Assembly: GCA_018883185.1 (NCBI GenBank)
Contig: VEQP01000011.1
Coordinates: 22,288-86,287, forward strand
Source of the DNA: Nevskiaceae bacterium
GTDB lineage: Bacteria; Pseudomonadota; Gammaproteobacteria; Steroidobacterales; Steroidobacteraceae
Length of the DNA stretch: 64,000 nucleotides
Reading direction: 5' to 3'
Below are positions 1-8,894 of this stretch, one piece after another. How positions within the stretch are numbered: the first letter of the stretch is position 1; each line of letters opens with the position of its first letter. A program made the position numbers and the translations under genes. A model generated the notes under the pieces. It did not search any database. It was not told the DNA's origin and saw only the letters and a list, made by a program, of their open reading frames with translations.

Positions 1-276
1 GCCCCTTTCGGTCAGCGCCCAACGATGTCCTGCTGCGCCATAGAGGGCGAGATTGAGCGCCGAGTGCTCGAGCGGGTTGATCTGCCGCCGACCGCCCGCC
101 CGCGCCCAAGCGTACCAGGGCGAGAACACGCAACCGAGCATGGCGATCATCGTCAGACCGTGACGGCCGCAGTCGCTGAGCGCGTCCACGTACCACCACG
201 CGTAGCCGTTGGTCGGCAGGCTCGCGGCGAAATCCGGGCCGGTTTGACTCGCTACAGGGTGATGTCTATATTGCAT
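1..276 (-). CDS. crtC: CrtC carotenoid 1,2-hydratase (hydroxyneurosporene synthase), N-terminal part
   Basis: Reading the minus strand from an ATG at 276 gives 92 codons that stay open to the left edge, so only the N-terminus is present. The translation contains PDFAASLPTNGYAWWYVDA, then a DCG-RHGLT-MIAMLGCVFSPWY stretch and a hydrophilic INPLEHSALNLALYG stretch, all typical of CrtC. CrtC adds water across the 1,2 double bond of neurosporene or lycopene in the spheroidene and spirilloxanthin pathways at the inner membrane. It is divergent from crtE, and a perfect PpsR-type box overlaps its start codon, suggesting repression in oxygen. The C-terminus and downstream neighbours are outside the window. 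Confidence 0.9.
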   Translation of the reverse strand, partial: MQYRHHPVASQTGPDFAASLPTNGYAWWYVDALSDCGRHGLTMIAMLGCVFSPWYAWARAGGRRQINPLEHSALNLALYGAAGHRWALTERG

Positions 277-306
277 GACAACCCAGTGTGACAACCTAAC
301 TTGACA
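263..306. promoter_or_regulatory. PpsR/CrtJ-type operator pair between crtC and crtE
   Basis: TGTCTATATTGCATGACA (263-280) is an exact TGT-N12-ACA box; it covers the crtC start codon. A second, imperfect box TGACAACCTAACTTGACA lies at 289-306, upstream of crtE. Two closely spaced boxes are the usual arrangement for cooperative binding by PpsR/CrtJ, whose gene is in this window. The motif match is seen directly; binding is inferred. Confidence 0.7.
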
Positions 307-329
307 TATGCCAGTCTGAGGGCCTGACC

Positions 330-1199
330 ATGGAAAGCACCTCCGCGATCGAGCAGGCTCTCGAGGTCGCCGTGGCGTCCTGCGATACGCTGGGTTGCCC
401 GCCGCGCCTCGCTGCCGCGATCCGCTATGCGGTATTCCCGGGTGGAGCGCGAATCCGCCCCCGACTTTGTCTGGCCATCGCCGCAGGTTGCGGTGAGCCA
501 CACTCACCGCTCGCGGAGGCAACCGCCGCTTCGATCGAATTGCTGCACTGCGCTTCGCTGGTGCATGACGATTTGCCCTGTTTCGACGATGCCGCGTTGC
601 GGCGCAATCGGCCATCGGTGCATCGCGCATTCGATGAGCGGATCGCGCTGCTCGTCGGCGATGCGCTGATCGTGCTCGCGTTTCAAAACGTCGCCCGCGC
701 ATTTTCGAGTGCAGCACCGCGGCTACCCGGCATCGTATTGGCGTTGGGTCGTGCGGCCGGCGCTCCGGGCGGCATCGTCGCGGGTCAGGCCTGGGAGTGC
801 GAGGCCGCGACTCCGCTTGAGGAATATCGCCGCTTGAAAACGGGTGCGCTGTTCGTCGCGGCGACCGTGGGTGGGGCCTTGTCGGCTGGTGCAGACCCTA
901 CGCCGTGGCGGGCACTCGGTGAGCGCTTGGGCGAGGCGTATCAATTGGCTGACGATGTGCGCGATGCGCTCGGCACCGACGAGGAGCTTGGCAAACCCGC
1001 CCATCGCGACGCGGATCTCGGTCGTCCGACCGCAGTCGCCGAGCTTGGGTTGCAAGGCAGCGTGCAACGATTCGATGCCTTGATGGCCGAGGCCGTCGAG
1101 TCGATCCCGCAGTGTCCGGGTGCTGAATTCCTGCGTGATCTCGTCGAACTCGAGGCGCAACGCCTCCTGCCCTCGAGCCTGTTGCAGCGCGCTGCCTGA
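330..1199 (+). CDS. crtE: CrtE geranylgeranyl diphosphate synthase
   Basis: Trans-prenyltransferase of 289 residues that condenses IPP with allylic diphosphates to GGPP, the C20 precursor both of carotenoids and of the bacteriochlorophyll tail. The first Asp-rich motif is at D80-D81 (HDDLPCFDD) and the second at D208-D209 (ADDVRD). A GARIRPRL basic motif precedes the first. The ATG at 330 follows a GAGGG ribosome site. It is the first gene of the rightward crtE-crtF-bchCXYZ-puf series and probably shares the operator pair upstream with divergent crtC. Its usual neighbours crtB and crtI are not in the window. Confidence 0.93.
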   Translation: MESTSAIEQALEVAVASCDTLGCPPRLAAAIRYAVFPGGARIRPRLCLAIAAGCGEPHSPLAEATAASIELLHCASLVHDDLPCFDDAALRRNRPSVHRAFDERIALLVGDALIVLAFQNVARAFSSAAPRLPGIVLALGRAAGAPGGIVAGQAWECEAATPLEEYRRLKTGALFVAATVGGALSAGADPTPWRALGERLGEAYQLADDVRDALGTDEELGKPAHRDADLGRPTAVAELGLQGSVQRFDALMAEAVESIPQCPGAEFLRDLVELEAQRLLPSSLLQRAA

Positions 1200-1226
1200 G
1201 CGGCCGCGCGCGGGACGCTCTCGTCG

Positions 1227-2375
1227 ATGCTCGGCAAGCGTTCCTGGCGCGATTGGCGCAATCAATGGGTCATGAACCCGCGCTTCCAGCGCTGGGCCGC
1301 TGCCTTTCCCTTGACCCGTTCTATCGCACGCTTCGAGGCGCGGGCGATGTTCGATGTCGTCGCCGGCTTCGTGTACTCGCAGCTCGTGCTGGCCTGCCTG
1401 CGGCTCGGTTTACTTGAGCGCTTGCGTTCGGGTGCCGTGACCGAGGCCGTGTTACAGGCGGAGATTGATTTACCCCCAGCGGCGTTGCGCACTTTGCTGC
1501 GGGCTGCCGCGGCCCTGGAAGTGCTCGAGGTGCGTGAGCCGGGGGATGCGATCAATCGCGAGTCGCCGGATCCTGCGCGCAGTTGGGGCTTGGGGCTGCG
1601 AGGCGCCGCATTGCTCGGCAACCCAGGTGTGCTGGCGATGATCGAACACCACGCGATGCTGTACGCGGATCTTGTCGATCCGCTCGCTATGTTTGCAGCA
1701 CCACGTGGCTCTACCGCGTTGGCGCGGTACTGGCCTTATGCCGCGGCGGATTCGCCTGCGGTCGTCGCGCATGACTCGACCCGTGCCTACACCCGCTTGA
1801 TGTCCGCGTCGCAACAGCTGGTCGCCGGCGAAATTCTCGATGCTTACGACGTGCGGGAGCACCGCTGCGTGCTCGACGTCGGCGGTGGCGACGGCACGTT
1901 CCTGCGTGCCGTTGCGGCGCGCGCACCCGCGGCGCAGCTGATGCTCTTCGATCTTCCAGGTGTCGCCGACCAGGCGCAGGCGGCGTTTGCCGCGGCCGGG
2001 CTCGCCACGCGATGTCGGGTGGTGCCGGGCGATTTCAGTCGAGACTCGCTGCCTCGTGGTGCGGATCTCATCACTTTCGTTCGAGTGTTGCACGACCACG
2101 ACGATCCGCGCGTCGAGCGGATGCTGCGTATGGCCTATGAGGCCTTGCCGCCGGGCGGGCGGCTGGTGGTCGCCGAACCCATGGCGGGTACGGCGGGCGC
2201 GGCGCGCATGGGCGATGCGTATTTCGGCGTCTATCTCTGGGCAATGGGTTCGGGGCGACCGCGCACCATCGCCGAACTAACCGAAATGCTCAGCGCGGCA
2301 GGGTTCAGCCGCGTTCGTCGCCGACCCACGCGCATACCGTTGCAGACCAGCGTGCTCGTCGCCGAGCGGAAGTGA
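1227..2375 (+). CDS. crtF: CrtF hydroxyneurosporene O-methyltransferase
   Basis: SAM-dependent methyltransferase of 382 residues that methylates the tertiary 1-hydroxyl introduced by CrtC. An N-terminal helical dimerisation region (RFQRWAAAFPLTRSIARFEARAM...) precedes the winged-helix part, and the SAM-binding loop VLDVGGGDGTFL sits at about residue 215. The late motif PPGGRLVVAEPM is typical of plant-type O-methyltransferases. It starts 27 bases after crtE and is followed by a 90-base gap carrying a PpsR box before bchC. With crtC it indicates methoxylated carotenoids of the spirilloxanthin or spheroidene type. Confidence 0.92.
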   Translation: MLGKRSWRDWRNQWVMNPRFQRWAAAFPLTRSIARFEARAMFDVVAGFVYSQLVLACLRLGLLERLRSGAVTEAVLQAEIDLPPAALRTLLRAAAALEVLEVREPGDAINRESPDPARSWGLGLRGAALLGNPGVLAMIEHHAMLYADLVDPLAMFAAPRGSTALARYWPYAAADSPAVVAHDSTRAYTRLMSASQQLVAGEILDAYDVREHRCVLDVGGGDGTFLRAVAARAPAAQLMLFDLPGVADQAQAAFAAAGLATRCRVVPGDFSRDSLPRGADLITFVRVLHDHDDPRVERMLRMAYEALPPGGRLVVAEPMAGTAGAARMGDAYFGVYLWAMGSGRPRTIAELTEMLSAAGFSRVRRRPTRIPLQTSVLVAERK

Positions 2376-2395
2376 AAAGGTGTCCATTCTCAAGT

Positions 2396-2413
2396 GTCTA
2401 AATCAGTTGACAC
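2396..2413. promoter_or_regulatory. PpsR/CrtJ-type operator upstream of bchC
   Basis: TGTCTAAATCAGTTGACA is an exact TGT-N12-ACA palindrome in the 90-base gap between crtF and bchC. It marks a likely bchCXYZ(-puf) promoter internal to the superoperon. A half site (TGACAC, 2435-2440) lies further downstream. Direct motif observation; binding inferred. Confidence 0.75.
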
Positions 2414-2465
2414 CTAATAGCGTAAGCGTAGACTGACACTTGGAGCACTAGGGAAGGGTTCATCC

Positions 2466-3422
2466 ATGTCTCGTGGGTGGCATGCACATGCGGTGGTGAT
2501 CGAAGGACCGGAACGCCTGTCGGTGGACCGGCTCGCCCTGCAATTGCCTACTGATGACGATGTGGTCGTCGACACCGAGTGGAGTGGCATCAGTAGCGGC
2601 ACCGAACGATTGCTGTGGTCCGGTCGCATGCCGGCCTTTCCGGGAATGGGCTATCCCCTTGTGCCCGGGTACGAGTCGATCGGGCGTATCAGCGCGGTTG
2701 GCCGCGCGGGTGACCCGACGCGTATCGGCGAGCGGGTGTTCGTTCCCGGCGCGCGCTGTTTTGGCGAAGTGCGAGGCCTTTTCGGCGGCGCCGCTTCGCG
2801 CTTGGTCGTCCCAGCCGCCCGAGTCACTCGCGTCGACGAGTCGCTGGGTGATAACGCGATTTTGCTGGCTCTCGCCGCCACTGCCTATCACGCGCTTGCC
2901 GCGCCCGGCGCCCGCGCGCCCGAGTTGATCGTCGGCCACGGAGTCCTCGGTCGGTTGTTGGCGCGCTTGTGTATCGCGGTGTTCGGCAGCCGGCCCACGG
3001 TGTGGGAGCGCAGCGTCACGCGAATGCAAGGAATGCAGGCCTATCCCGTGTGTTCGCCTGACATCGATCAGCGTCGAGATTACAACAGCATCTACGACGT
3101 CAGCGGGGACGCCTCGATCCTCGATCAACTCGTCGGGCGCATCGCGCATGGCGGCGAAGTCGTCCTCGCCGGTTTTTACGTCGAGCCTCTGTCTTTCACC
3201 TTCACGCAGGCCTTTATGCGCGAGGCGCGCATCCGGGTCGCAGCCGAATGGAAGGACACGGATCTGGCGGCGGTGAACGAGCTGTGCGCCAGCGGTCGTC
3301 TGTCGCTCGACGGTCTCATTACGCATCGTCAAAGCCCGCAGCAAGCTGCTGCCGCCTATCAACAGGCGTTTGGCGACCCGGAGTGCCTAAAAATGGTCAT
3401 TGACTGGAGATCCGCTGCATGA
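2466..3422 (+). CDS. bchC: BchC bacteriochlorophyllide a dehydrogenase
   Basis: Alcohol dehydrogenase of the MDR superfamily (318 residues) that oxidises the C3 1-hydroxyethyl group to acetyl in bacteriochlorophyllide a synthesis. The N-terminal half carries the ISSGTERLLWSGRMPAFPGMGYPLVPGYE signature region of BchC, and the C-terminal half the nucleotide-binding domain with a short GHGVLG loop. The ATG at 2466 is preceded by an AGGGAAGGG ribosome site. Its stop overlaps the bchX start by four bases (ATGA), so bchC-X-Y-Z is translationally coupled. Confidence 0.95.
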   Translation: MSRGWHAHAVVIEGPERLSVDRLALQLPTDDDVVVDTEWSGISSGTERLLWSGRMPAFPGMGYPLVPGYESIGRISAVGRAGDPTRIGERVFVPGARCFGEVRGLFGGAASRLVVPAARVTRVDESLGDNAILLALAATAYHALAAPGARAPELIVGHGVLGRLLARLCIAVFGSRPTVWERSVTRMQGMQAYPVCSPDIDQRRDYNSIYDVSGDASILDQLVGRIAHGGEVVLAGFYVEPLSFTFTQAFMREARIRVAAEWKDTDLAAVNELCASGRLSLDGLITHRQSPQQAAAAYQQAFGDPECLKMVIDWRSAA

Positions 3423-4432
3423 CACCTCCCGCTGAAACGGTCTCCATCCCGATCGAAAAACTCAAACGCAGTTTGCGCGCCGAGGCTGCCGTCGAACCGA
3501 CGCCCGTGGCCCCCGCTGCGGTGACCCGCGAGACACAGATCATCGCCATCTACGGCAAGGGTGGTATCGGCAAAAGTTTCACGCTCGCGAATCTCAGCTA
3601 CATGATGGCCCAGCAGGGCAAGAAGATCCTTCTCATAGGCTGCGACCCCAAGAGTGACACCACCTCCTTGCTCTTCGGTGGTCGCGCCTGTCCCACCATC
3701 ATCGAAACCAGTTCGCGCAAGAAACTTGCGGGCGAACAGGTGGAAATCGGCGATGTCTGCTTCAAGCGCGACGGGGTGTTCGCCATGGAGCTTGGCGGCC
3801 CCGAGGTCGGTCGTGGCTGCGGTGGTCGCGGCATCATCCACGGCTTCGAGACGCTGGAGAAACTGGGCTTCCACGACTGGGGCTTCGATTACGTCCTGCT
3901 CGATTTCCTTGGTGATGTCGTATGCGGCGGATTCGGTCTGCCGATTGCGCGCGACATGTGTCAGAAGGTGATCGTCGTCGGTAGCAACGATTTGCAGTCG
4001 CTGTACGTCGCCAACAACGTCTGCTCGGCCGTGGAGTACTTCCGCAAGCTCGGCGGCAATGTCGGGGTCGCGGGGCTTGTCATCAACAAAGACGATGGCA
4101 CGGGCGAAGCGCAGGCCTTTGCCGAGGCGGCAGGGATACCCGTGCTCGCCGCGATTCCGGCGAACGAAGAAATCCGTCGCAAAAGCGCCAACTACGAAAT
4201 CATCGGACGACCCGAAAGCACTTGGGGTTCGCTGTTTGCGCAACTCGCCGAAAACGTGGCTTCAGCGCCTCCCGTACGGCCAAAGCCGCTGTCGCAGGAT
4301 GGGTTGCTGGGTCTATTCAAGGGCGAAGCGGTCGGTCGTGGCGTCACCTTGCAACCGGCGACTTTCGAGGACATGTGCGGTGCGTCGCAGATCCACAAAC
4401 CATCCCTCGAAGTGATTTACGACACGGTCTGA
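3419..4432 (+). CDS. bchX: BchX, iron protein of chlorophyllide a reductase
   Basis: Nitrogenase-Fe-protein homologue (337 residues) that hydrolyses ATP and passes electrons to BchYZ for reduction of the chlorin B ring. The P-loop GKGGIGKS lies at residues 46-53. Cys residues in the ARACPT and GRGC regions and the switch motif VLLDFLGDVVCGGF are visible; the latter contains one of the [4Fe-4S] bridging cysteines. A 40-residue N-terminal extension ahead of the P-loop is normal for BchX and distinguishes it from BchL. It directly abuts bchY. Confidence 0.96.
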   Translation: MTPPAETVSIPIEKLKRSLRAEAAVEPTPVAPAAVTRETQIIAIYGKGGIGKSFTLANLSYMMAQQGKKILLIGCDPKSDTTSLLFGGRACPTIIETSSRKKLAGEQVEIGDVCFKRDGVFAMELGGPEVGRGCGGRGIIHGFETLEKLGFHDWGFDYVLLDFLGDVVCGGFGLPIARDMCQKVIVVGSNDLQSLYVANNVCSAVEYFRKLGGNVGVAGLVINKDDGTGEAQAFAEAAGIPVLAAIPANEEIRRKSANYEIIGRPESTWGSLFAQLAENVASAPPVRPKPLSQDGLLGLFKGEAVGRGVTLQPATFEDMCGASQIHKPSLEVIYDTV

Positions 4433-5983
4433 ATGATGAACGAGCTCGCCCACGAAACCGGCACCACGGAGGTCATCTACGATGGCCCGCCGTCGTCCGT
4501 GGCGGGCGAGGGCAGCGGCTGTCACGGTGGCAAGGAGCAGATGCGCGCCGCAGCGGCCGTGGCAGGCAAGAGCGCCACGCTCGAACAGTACGCGCGAGAC
4601 TATCCCGCAGGTCCCCACGATCAGCCGCAAAGCATGTGCCCGGCCTTTGGTTCGCTGCGCGTGGGTCTGCGCATGCGCCGCACCGCGACCATCCTCTCGG
4701 GTTCGGCGTGTTGTGTGTACGGGTTGACCTTCACGTCGCACTTCTACGGGGCGCGGCGCACGGTCGGCTACGTGCCGTTCAATTCCGAGACGCTGGTCAC
4801 CGGCAAGTTGTTCGAAGATATCCGCGACGCTGTGCACTCGATCGCTGATCCGGCGAATTACGACGCGATCGTGGTGACCAATCTCTGCGTGCCGACCGCT
4901 TCTGGTGTGCCGCTGCAGTTGTTGCCCAAAGAAATCAACGGCGTACGCATCATCGGCATCGACGTGCCGGGCTTCGGCATTCCGACGCATGCCGAGGCCA
5001 AGGATGTGCTCGCGGGTGCGATGCTGAAATACGCACGCAACGAAGCTGAGGCCGGTCCCGTGCAGGCGCCTCGCGTTGCCCGCTCGGGCAAGCCCACGAT
5101 CACGCTGGTGGGCGAGGTTTTCCCCGCGGACCCCGTGGGCATCGGCATGATGCTCGAGCCCATGGGGCTTTCCGCCGGGCAATTGGTGCCGACGCGCGAG
5201 TGGCGTGAGCTCTACGCCGCGCTCGATTGTGCGGCGGTCGCAGCGATTCATCCGTTTTATACGAGCGTGTACCGCGAGTTCGACGCAGCCGGACGGCGTA
5301 TCGTCGGCTCTGCGCCGGTGGGTCACGACGGTACGGCAGATTGGCTCGAAGCCATTGGCCAAGCGTGCAACGTGCCGCGTGCCGGCATCGATGCCGCCAA
5401 AAATCGAGTGCTGCCTGCCATCCGCGCGGCGCTCGCTGCCGCGCCGATTCGCGGCCGCATCACCCTGTCCGGGTACGAAGGCTCCGAGCTTTTGGTGGCG
5501 CGCCTGCTCATCGAAAGCGGTGCCGATCTGCGTTATGTGGGAACAGCCTGCCCGCGCACTCGATGGTCTGATCCGGATCGGGAGTGGCTCGAGGCCAAGG
5601 GCGTACACGTGCAGTTTCGCGCCTCGCTCGAGCAGGACCTGGCGGCAATGGCGGAATTCCAGCCGGATCTGGCGATCGGCACCACGCCTGTCGTACAGAA
5701 GGCCAAGGAAGCCGGTACGCCCGGTCTGTATTTCACGAACTTGATTTCCTCTCGGCCCTTGATGGGTCCTGCAGGCGCCGGGTCGCTCGCGCATTTGATC
5801 AATACGGCGCTCGGTAGCAAATCGCGTTTCGATGCGATGAAAGAGTTTTTTGGCGAAACCGGTAGCGGCGACGTCGCCGGAATCTGGACTGACCGCCCCG
5901 AGGCGCGTCCGGAATTTCGCGAACAGTACAAGCGTCGACTGGAGAAGCAGGCGAAGGCGCGCAAAGCAGAGGAGATGCTCTGA
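4433..5983 (+). CDS. bchY: BchY subunit of chlorophyllide a reductase
   Basis: NifD/BchN-like subunit (516 residues) of the catalytic BchYZ heterotetramer (chlorophyllide a oxidoreductase). Conserved Cys-containing segments near the N-terminus ([24 protein letters not shown]) supply [4Fe-4S] ligands. The ATG follows the bchX stop without a gap, and the stop overlaps the bchZ ATG by one base. Its length matches the family. Confidence 0.96.
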   Translation: MMNELAHETGTTEVIYDGPPSSVAGEGSGCHGGKEQMRAAAAVAGKSATLEQYARDYPAGPHDQPQSMCPAFGSLRVGLRMRRTATILSGSACCVYGLTFTSHFYGARRTVGYVPFNSETLVTGKLFEDIRDAVHSIADPANYDAIVVTNLCVPTASGVPLQLLPKEINGVRIIGIDVPGFGIPTHAEAKDVLAGAMLKYARNEAEAGPVQAPRVARSGKPTITLVGEVFPADPVGIGMMLEPMGLSAGQLVPTREWRELYAALDCAAVAAIHPFYTSVYREFDAAGRRIVGSAPVGHDGTADWLEAIGQACNVPRAGIDAAKNRVLPAIRAALAAAPIRGRITLSGYEGSELLVARLLIESGADLRYVGTACPRTRWSDPDREWLEAKGVHVQFRASLEQDLAAMAEFQPDLAIGTTPVVQKAKEAGTPGLYFTNLISSRPLMGPAGAGSLAHLINTALGSKSRFDAMKEFFGETGSGDVAGIWTDRPEARPEFREQYKRRLEKQAKARKAEEML

Positions 5984-7434
5984 TGCTTGTGCTCGACCAC
6001 GACCGCGCGGGGGGCTACTGGGGTGCGGTGTATGTATTCACCGCCATCAAGGGGCTGCAGGTGATCATCGACGGGCCGGTCGGTTGCGAAAATCTGCCGG
6101 TCACCTCGGTGCTGCACTACACGGACGCGTTGCCGCCGCACGAGTTGCCAGTTGTGGTCACGGGGCTCGCGGAAGAGGAACTCGGGCAGCATGGCACCGA
6201 GGGCGCGATGAAACGCGCGCACAAGGTACTCGATCCGCATTTGCCCGCCGTCGTGGTCACGGGTTCGATCGCGGAAATGATCGGCGGTGGTGTGACGCCC
6301 GAGGGCACGAGCATCAAGCGCTTCCTGCCGCGAACCATCGACGAGGATCAGTGGCAGTGCGCCAATCGCGCGCTGTGGTGGCTGTGGACCGAGTTCGGCC
6401 CGAAGAAAGTCCCGGCACGCGTGCGCAAAGAGGGCGAGAAGCCGCGCGTCAATATCATTGGTCCCTCCTACGGCGTGTTCAACATGCCTTCGGATCTTGC
6501 CGAGATCCGTCGCCTCGTCGAGGGGCTCGGCGCCGAGATCAACATGGTGTTCCCGCTCGGCAGTCACCTCGCCGATGTTGCCAACCTGGCCAACGCCGAC
6601 GTCAATATCTGCATGTACCGTGAATTCGGTCGCATGCTGTGCGAGGGCATGGAGCGCCCCTGGTTGCAGGCGCCGATCGGTCTGCACAGCACCACGAAGT
6701 TTCTACGTACGCTTGGTGAACTGTTGGGGCTAGACCCCGAGCCGTTCATCGAGCGCGAAAAGCACACCACCATCAAGCCGATGTGGGACCTGTGGCGCTC
6801 AGTCACGCAGGATTTCTTCGGCACAGCGAGTTTCGCCATTGTGGCGAGCGAAACCTACGCGCGAGGTGTGCGCCACTTCCTCGAATCCGAGCTCGGTCTG
6901 CCGTGCACGTTCTCTTATGCGCGTCGGCCCGGTGTCAAGCCCGATAACGCGGCCGTACGTCAATCGGTACGCGAGAAAACCCCCCTCGTGTTATTCGGTA
7001 GCTATAACGAGCGTATGTACCTGGCCGAGCTCGGACCTCGTGCGATGTACATCCCCGCATCCTTCCCAGGCGCGATCATTCGCCGTCATACGGGAACGCC
7101 CTTCATGGGCTATGCGGGGGCGACCTACCTGGTCCAGGAGGTCTGCAATGCCCTGTTCGATGCCTTGTTCAACATCCTGCCGCTCGGCACCGAGATGGAC
7201 AAGGTTGACCCGACACCTGCACGCCTCGCCCGAGAGGCAAGTGTGTGGGACGAGGACGCGCGCTCACTGCTCGATGAGTATGTGGCGAACGAACCTTATT
7301 TGGTACGCATCTCTGCCGCCAAACGTCTGCGTGATCTCGCTGAACGCGAGGCCCGTCAGGCTGGCGAGGAGCGCGTTACGGCGGCCCGCGTTACACGCGC
7401 GCGGGCGGAGCTCGCTGGAGGGCGTGCGGCATGA
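5983..7434 (+). CDS. bchZ: BchZ subunit of chlorophyllide a reductase
   Basis: NifK/BchB-like subunit (483 residues) completing chlorophyllide a reductase. The N-terminus [39 protein letters not shown] is diagnostic and carries the cluster-ligand Cys. The C-terminal domain ends in a long charged helix rich in Arg and Ala. It is followed by 129 non-coding bases before pufB. No pufQ lies in that gap, unlike Rhodobacter. Confidence 0.96.
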   Translation: MLVLDHDRAGGYWGAVYVFTAIKGLQVIIDGPVGCENLPVTSVLHYTDALPPHELPVVVTGLAEEELGQHGTEGAMKRAHKVLDPHLPAVVVTGSIAEMIGGGVTPEGTSIKRFLPRTIDEDQWQCANRALWWLWTEFGPKKVPARVRKEGEKPRVNIIGPSYGVFNMPSDLAEIRRLVEGLGAEINMVFPLGSHLADVANLANADVNICMYREFGRMLCEGMERPWLQAPIGLHSTTKFLRTLGELLGLDPEPFIEREKHTTIKPMWDLWRSVTQDFFGTASFAIVASETYARGVRHFLESELGLPCTFSYARRPGVKPDNAAVRQSVREKTPLVLFGSYNERMYLAELGPRAMYIPASFPGAIIRRHTGTPFMGYAGATYLVQEVCNALFDALFNILPLGTEMDKVDPTPARLAREASVWDEDARSLLDEYVANEPYLVRISAAKRLRDLAEREARQAGEERVTAARVTRARAELAGGRAA

Positions 7435-7563
7435 CGAGGGCCACGAAGGAGTGGAGAGGTCAAGGGGGTCAGCATTGTCGTGCGGGTGCCGTTCTGCGGC
7501 AGCCGACAATCCCTTCCGTGCGGGAGTGCGCGGTTCGAGTAAAGCCTGAGGAGGTGAATAGTT

Positions 7564-7707
7564 ATGGCAGATGGTAAGAGCATTTCAGGAGCCACACCGG
7601 ACGAGGCACGCGCCATCAACCGGTTCTTCTGGTTGAGCACGTGGGCCTGGTTCGCGGTGTCCGCGCTTGCCCATTACCTCATTTGGAACTGGGTTCCCTG
7701 GTTCTAA
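7564..7707 (+). CDS. pufB: PufB, LH1 antenna beta subunit
   Basis: A 47-residue single-span protein whose SALAHYLIWNW segment holds the bacteriochlorophyll-ligand His before a C-terminal WVPWF. It forms the LH1 ring around the reaction centre with PufA. The ATG is preceded by a strong GAGGAGGTG ribosome site. Two positions differ from common LH1 beta chains: the upstream conserved His of the E-A-x-x-F-H motif is Asn (DEARAINRFF), and the usual Arg of W-x-R-P-W is Val. The identification rests on position, size and the His/Trp pattern. Confidence 0.92.
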   Translation: MADGKSISGATPDEARAINRFFWLSTWAWFAVSALAHYLIWNWVPWF

Positions 7708-7732
7708 ATCAATTCTTTGAAGGAGTTATTTT

Positions 7733-7939
7733 ATGTGGCGAATCTGGATGGTAATGGATCCGCGTAAAGTGATCATCGTTGGCGGCGCTCTCGTCGCTAC
7801 GATCGTCGCGACGAATCACTTCGTGCAATTGAGCACAAAGTATTCGTGCTGGCTCGATGGAACGGGCAGTGGTTCGTGTCTTGCACCGGCTGAGGCTTCG
7901 GCCCACAACGTGCAGCACAACGCTCCGCTTCCGAACTGA
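7733..7939 (+). CDS. pufA: PufA, LH1 antenna alpha subunit
   Basis: A 68-residue protein starting MWRIWMVMDPRK, the hallmark LH1-alpha N-terminus. The ligand His is at position 29 and a Trp at 40 (H+11), as in standard LH1. The membrane core is unusual: it is rich in Gly, Ala, Val and Thr, with Asn28 just before the His, instead of the common Leu/Phe-rich core. A C-terminal tail of about 26 residues after the WLDG motif is longer than in most. The GGAG ribosome site is good. A stable hairpin follows in the 120-base gap before pufL. Confidence 0.92.
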   Translation: MWRIWMVMDPRKVIIVGGALVATIVATNHFVQLSTKYSCWLDGTGSGSCLAPAEASAHNVQHNAPLPN

Positions 7940-7954
7940 GTCCGGATCGCTGAA

Positions 7955-7997
7955 GGCGACGGGCCGTGTCCCCCCGAGGGAGCATTGGTCCGTCGCC
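7955..7997 (+). terminator. pufA-pufL intercistronic hairpin (mRNA stabiliser or attenuator)
   Basis: GGCGACGGGCC (7955-7965) pairs with GGTCCGTCGCC (7987-7997): 11 base pairs including one G-U, with a loop of about 21 bases. No T-run follows, so it is not a simple terminator. In other purple bacteria such a hairpin protects the pufBA message from 3' decay and sets the excess of antenna over reaction-centre protein; the same role is inferred here. Confidence 0.75.
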
Positions 7998-8059
7998 GGA
8001 TGCGACGCTCGCGCGGGTTTCTGGGTGGGATTTCACGCTGCTCTTGACGGGGATAAGTC

Positions 8060-8884
8060 ATGGCAATGCTAAGTTTTGAAAGGAAGTACCGCATACGCGG
8101 CGGGACGCTGGTAGGCGGCGACCTGTTCGATTTCTGGGTTGGGGCGTTCTACGTAGGTTTCTTCGGGATCACCGCAGCGTTTTTTGCGCTGCTCGGCACC
8201 GCACTGCTCGTGTACGGGGCAGCCATCGGTCCGACCTGGAACCTGTGGCAGATCAGCATCGCGCCGCCTGACCTGAGTTACGGTCTTGGGCTCGCACCGC
8301 TGCATGAGGGCGGGATCTGGCAGTTGGTGACAATCTGCGCTGTCGGCGCTTTCGTCTCCTGGATGCTTCGCGAGGTAGAGATCTGTCGCAAGCTCGGCAT
8401 GGGATTCCATGTTCCGGTTGCTTTCGGTAGCGCGATTCTCGCTTACGTCACGCTGCAGGTCATCCGACCATTGTTGCTTGGCGCCTGGGGTCATGCCTTT
8501 CCGTACGGCATCTACAGTCACCTCGACTGGGTGTCGAACGTGGCGTACCAGTACTTGCACTTCCACTACAACCCCGCGCACATGGTGGCCGTGACGTTCT
8601 TCTTCACGACCGTGCTCGCGCTGGCTTTGCACGGATCATTGGTGCTGTCAGCACTCAATCCGGCGAAGGGTGAGGTGGTCAAGGGCGCTGAACACGAGAA
8701 CACGTTCTTCCGCGACAACATCGGCTATTCGATCGGTACCTTGGGTATCCATCGTTTCGGTCTGTTGATCGCGATCAACGCGGGCGTGTGGAGTGCGATC
8801 TGCATCGTCATCAGCGGACCTTTCTGGACACGCAGCTGGACGGACTGGTGGGCCTGGTGGCTCAACCTGCCGATCTGGAACTGA
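8060..8884 (+). CDS. pufL: PufL, photosynthetic reaction centre L subunit
   Basis: Five-helix membrane protein of 274 residues, the normal length. It begins [28 protein letters not shown]. Ligand histidines are visible: YSHLDWV (accessory bacteriochlorophyll), FHYNPAHM (special pair), ALHGS and IHRFG (non-haem iron). It binds half the special pair and the QB quinone. The ATG follows GGGGATAAGTC. pufM begins 11 bases after the stop. Confidence 0.98.
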   Translation: MAMLSFERKYRIRGGTLVGGDLFDFWVGAFYVGFFGITAAFFALLGTALLVYGAAIGPTWNLWQISIAPPDLSYGLGLAPLHEGGIWQLVTICAVGAFVSWMLREVEICRKLGMGFHVPVAFGSAILAYVTLQVIRPLLLGAWGHAFPYGIYSHLDWVSNVAYQYLHFHYNPAHMVAVTFFFTTVLALALHGSLVLSALNPAKGEVVKGAEHENTFFRDNIGYSIGTLGIHRFGLLIAINAGVWSAICIVISGPFWTRSWTDWWAWWLNLPIWN

Positions 8885-8894
8885 GGGTACGAAC

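Noticed and set aside
2460..3362. A 300-codon minus-strand frame opposite bchC
   Set aside because: Shadow of bchC with an Arg/His-rich composition and no recognisable domain.
4313..5794. A 493-codon minus-strand frame
   Set aside because: It is antisense to bchX/bchY, which are certain.
7431..7574. A 47-codon frame starting inside the bchZ stop (ATGA), in the position where pufQ lies in Rhodobacter
   Set aside because: It lacks the hydrophobic helix of PufQ, runs past the pufB start, and its composition looks like a chance frame.
8793..8894. A longer N-terminus for pufM
   Set aside because: The extra 34 residues are a shifted reading of the pufL end; ATG 8895 gives the family N-terminus.
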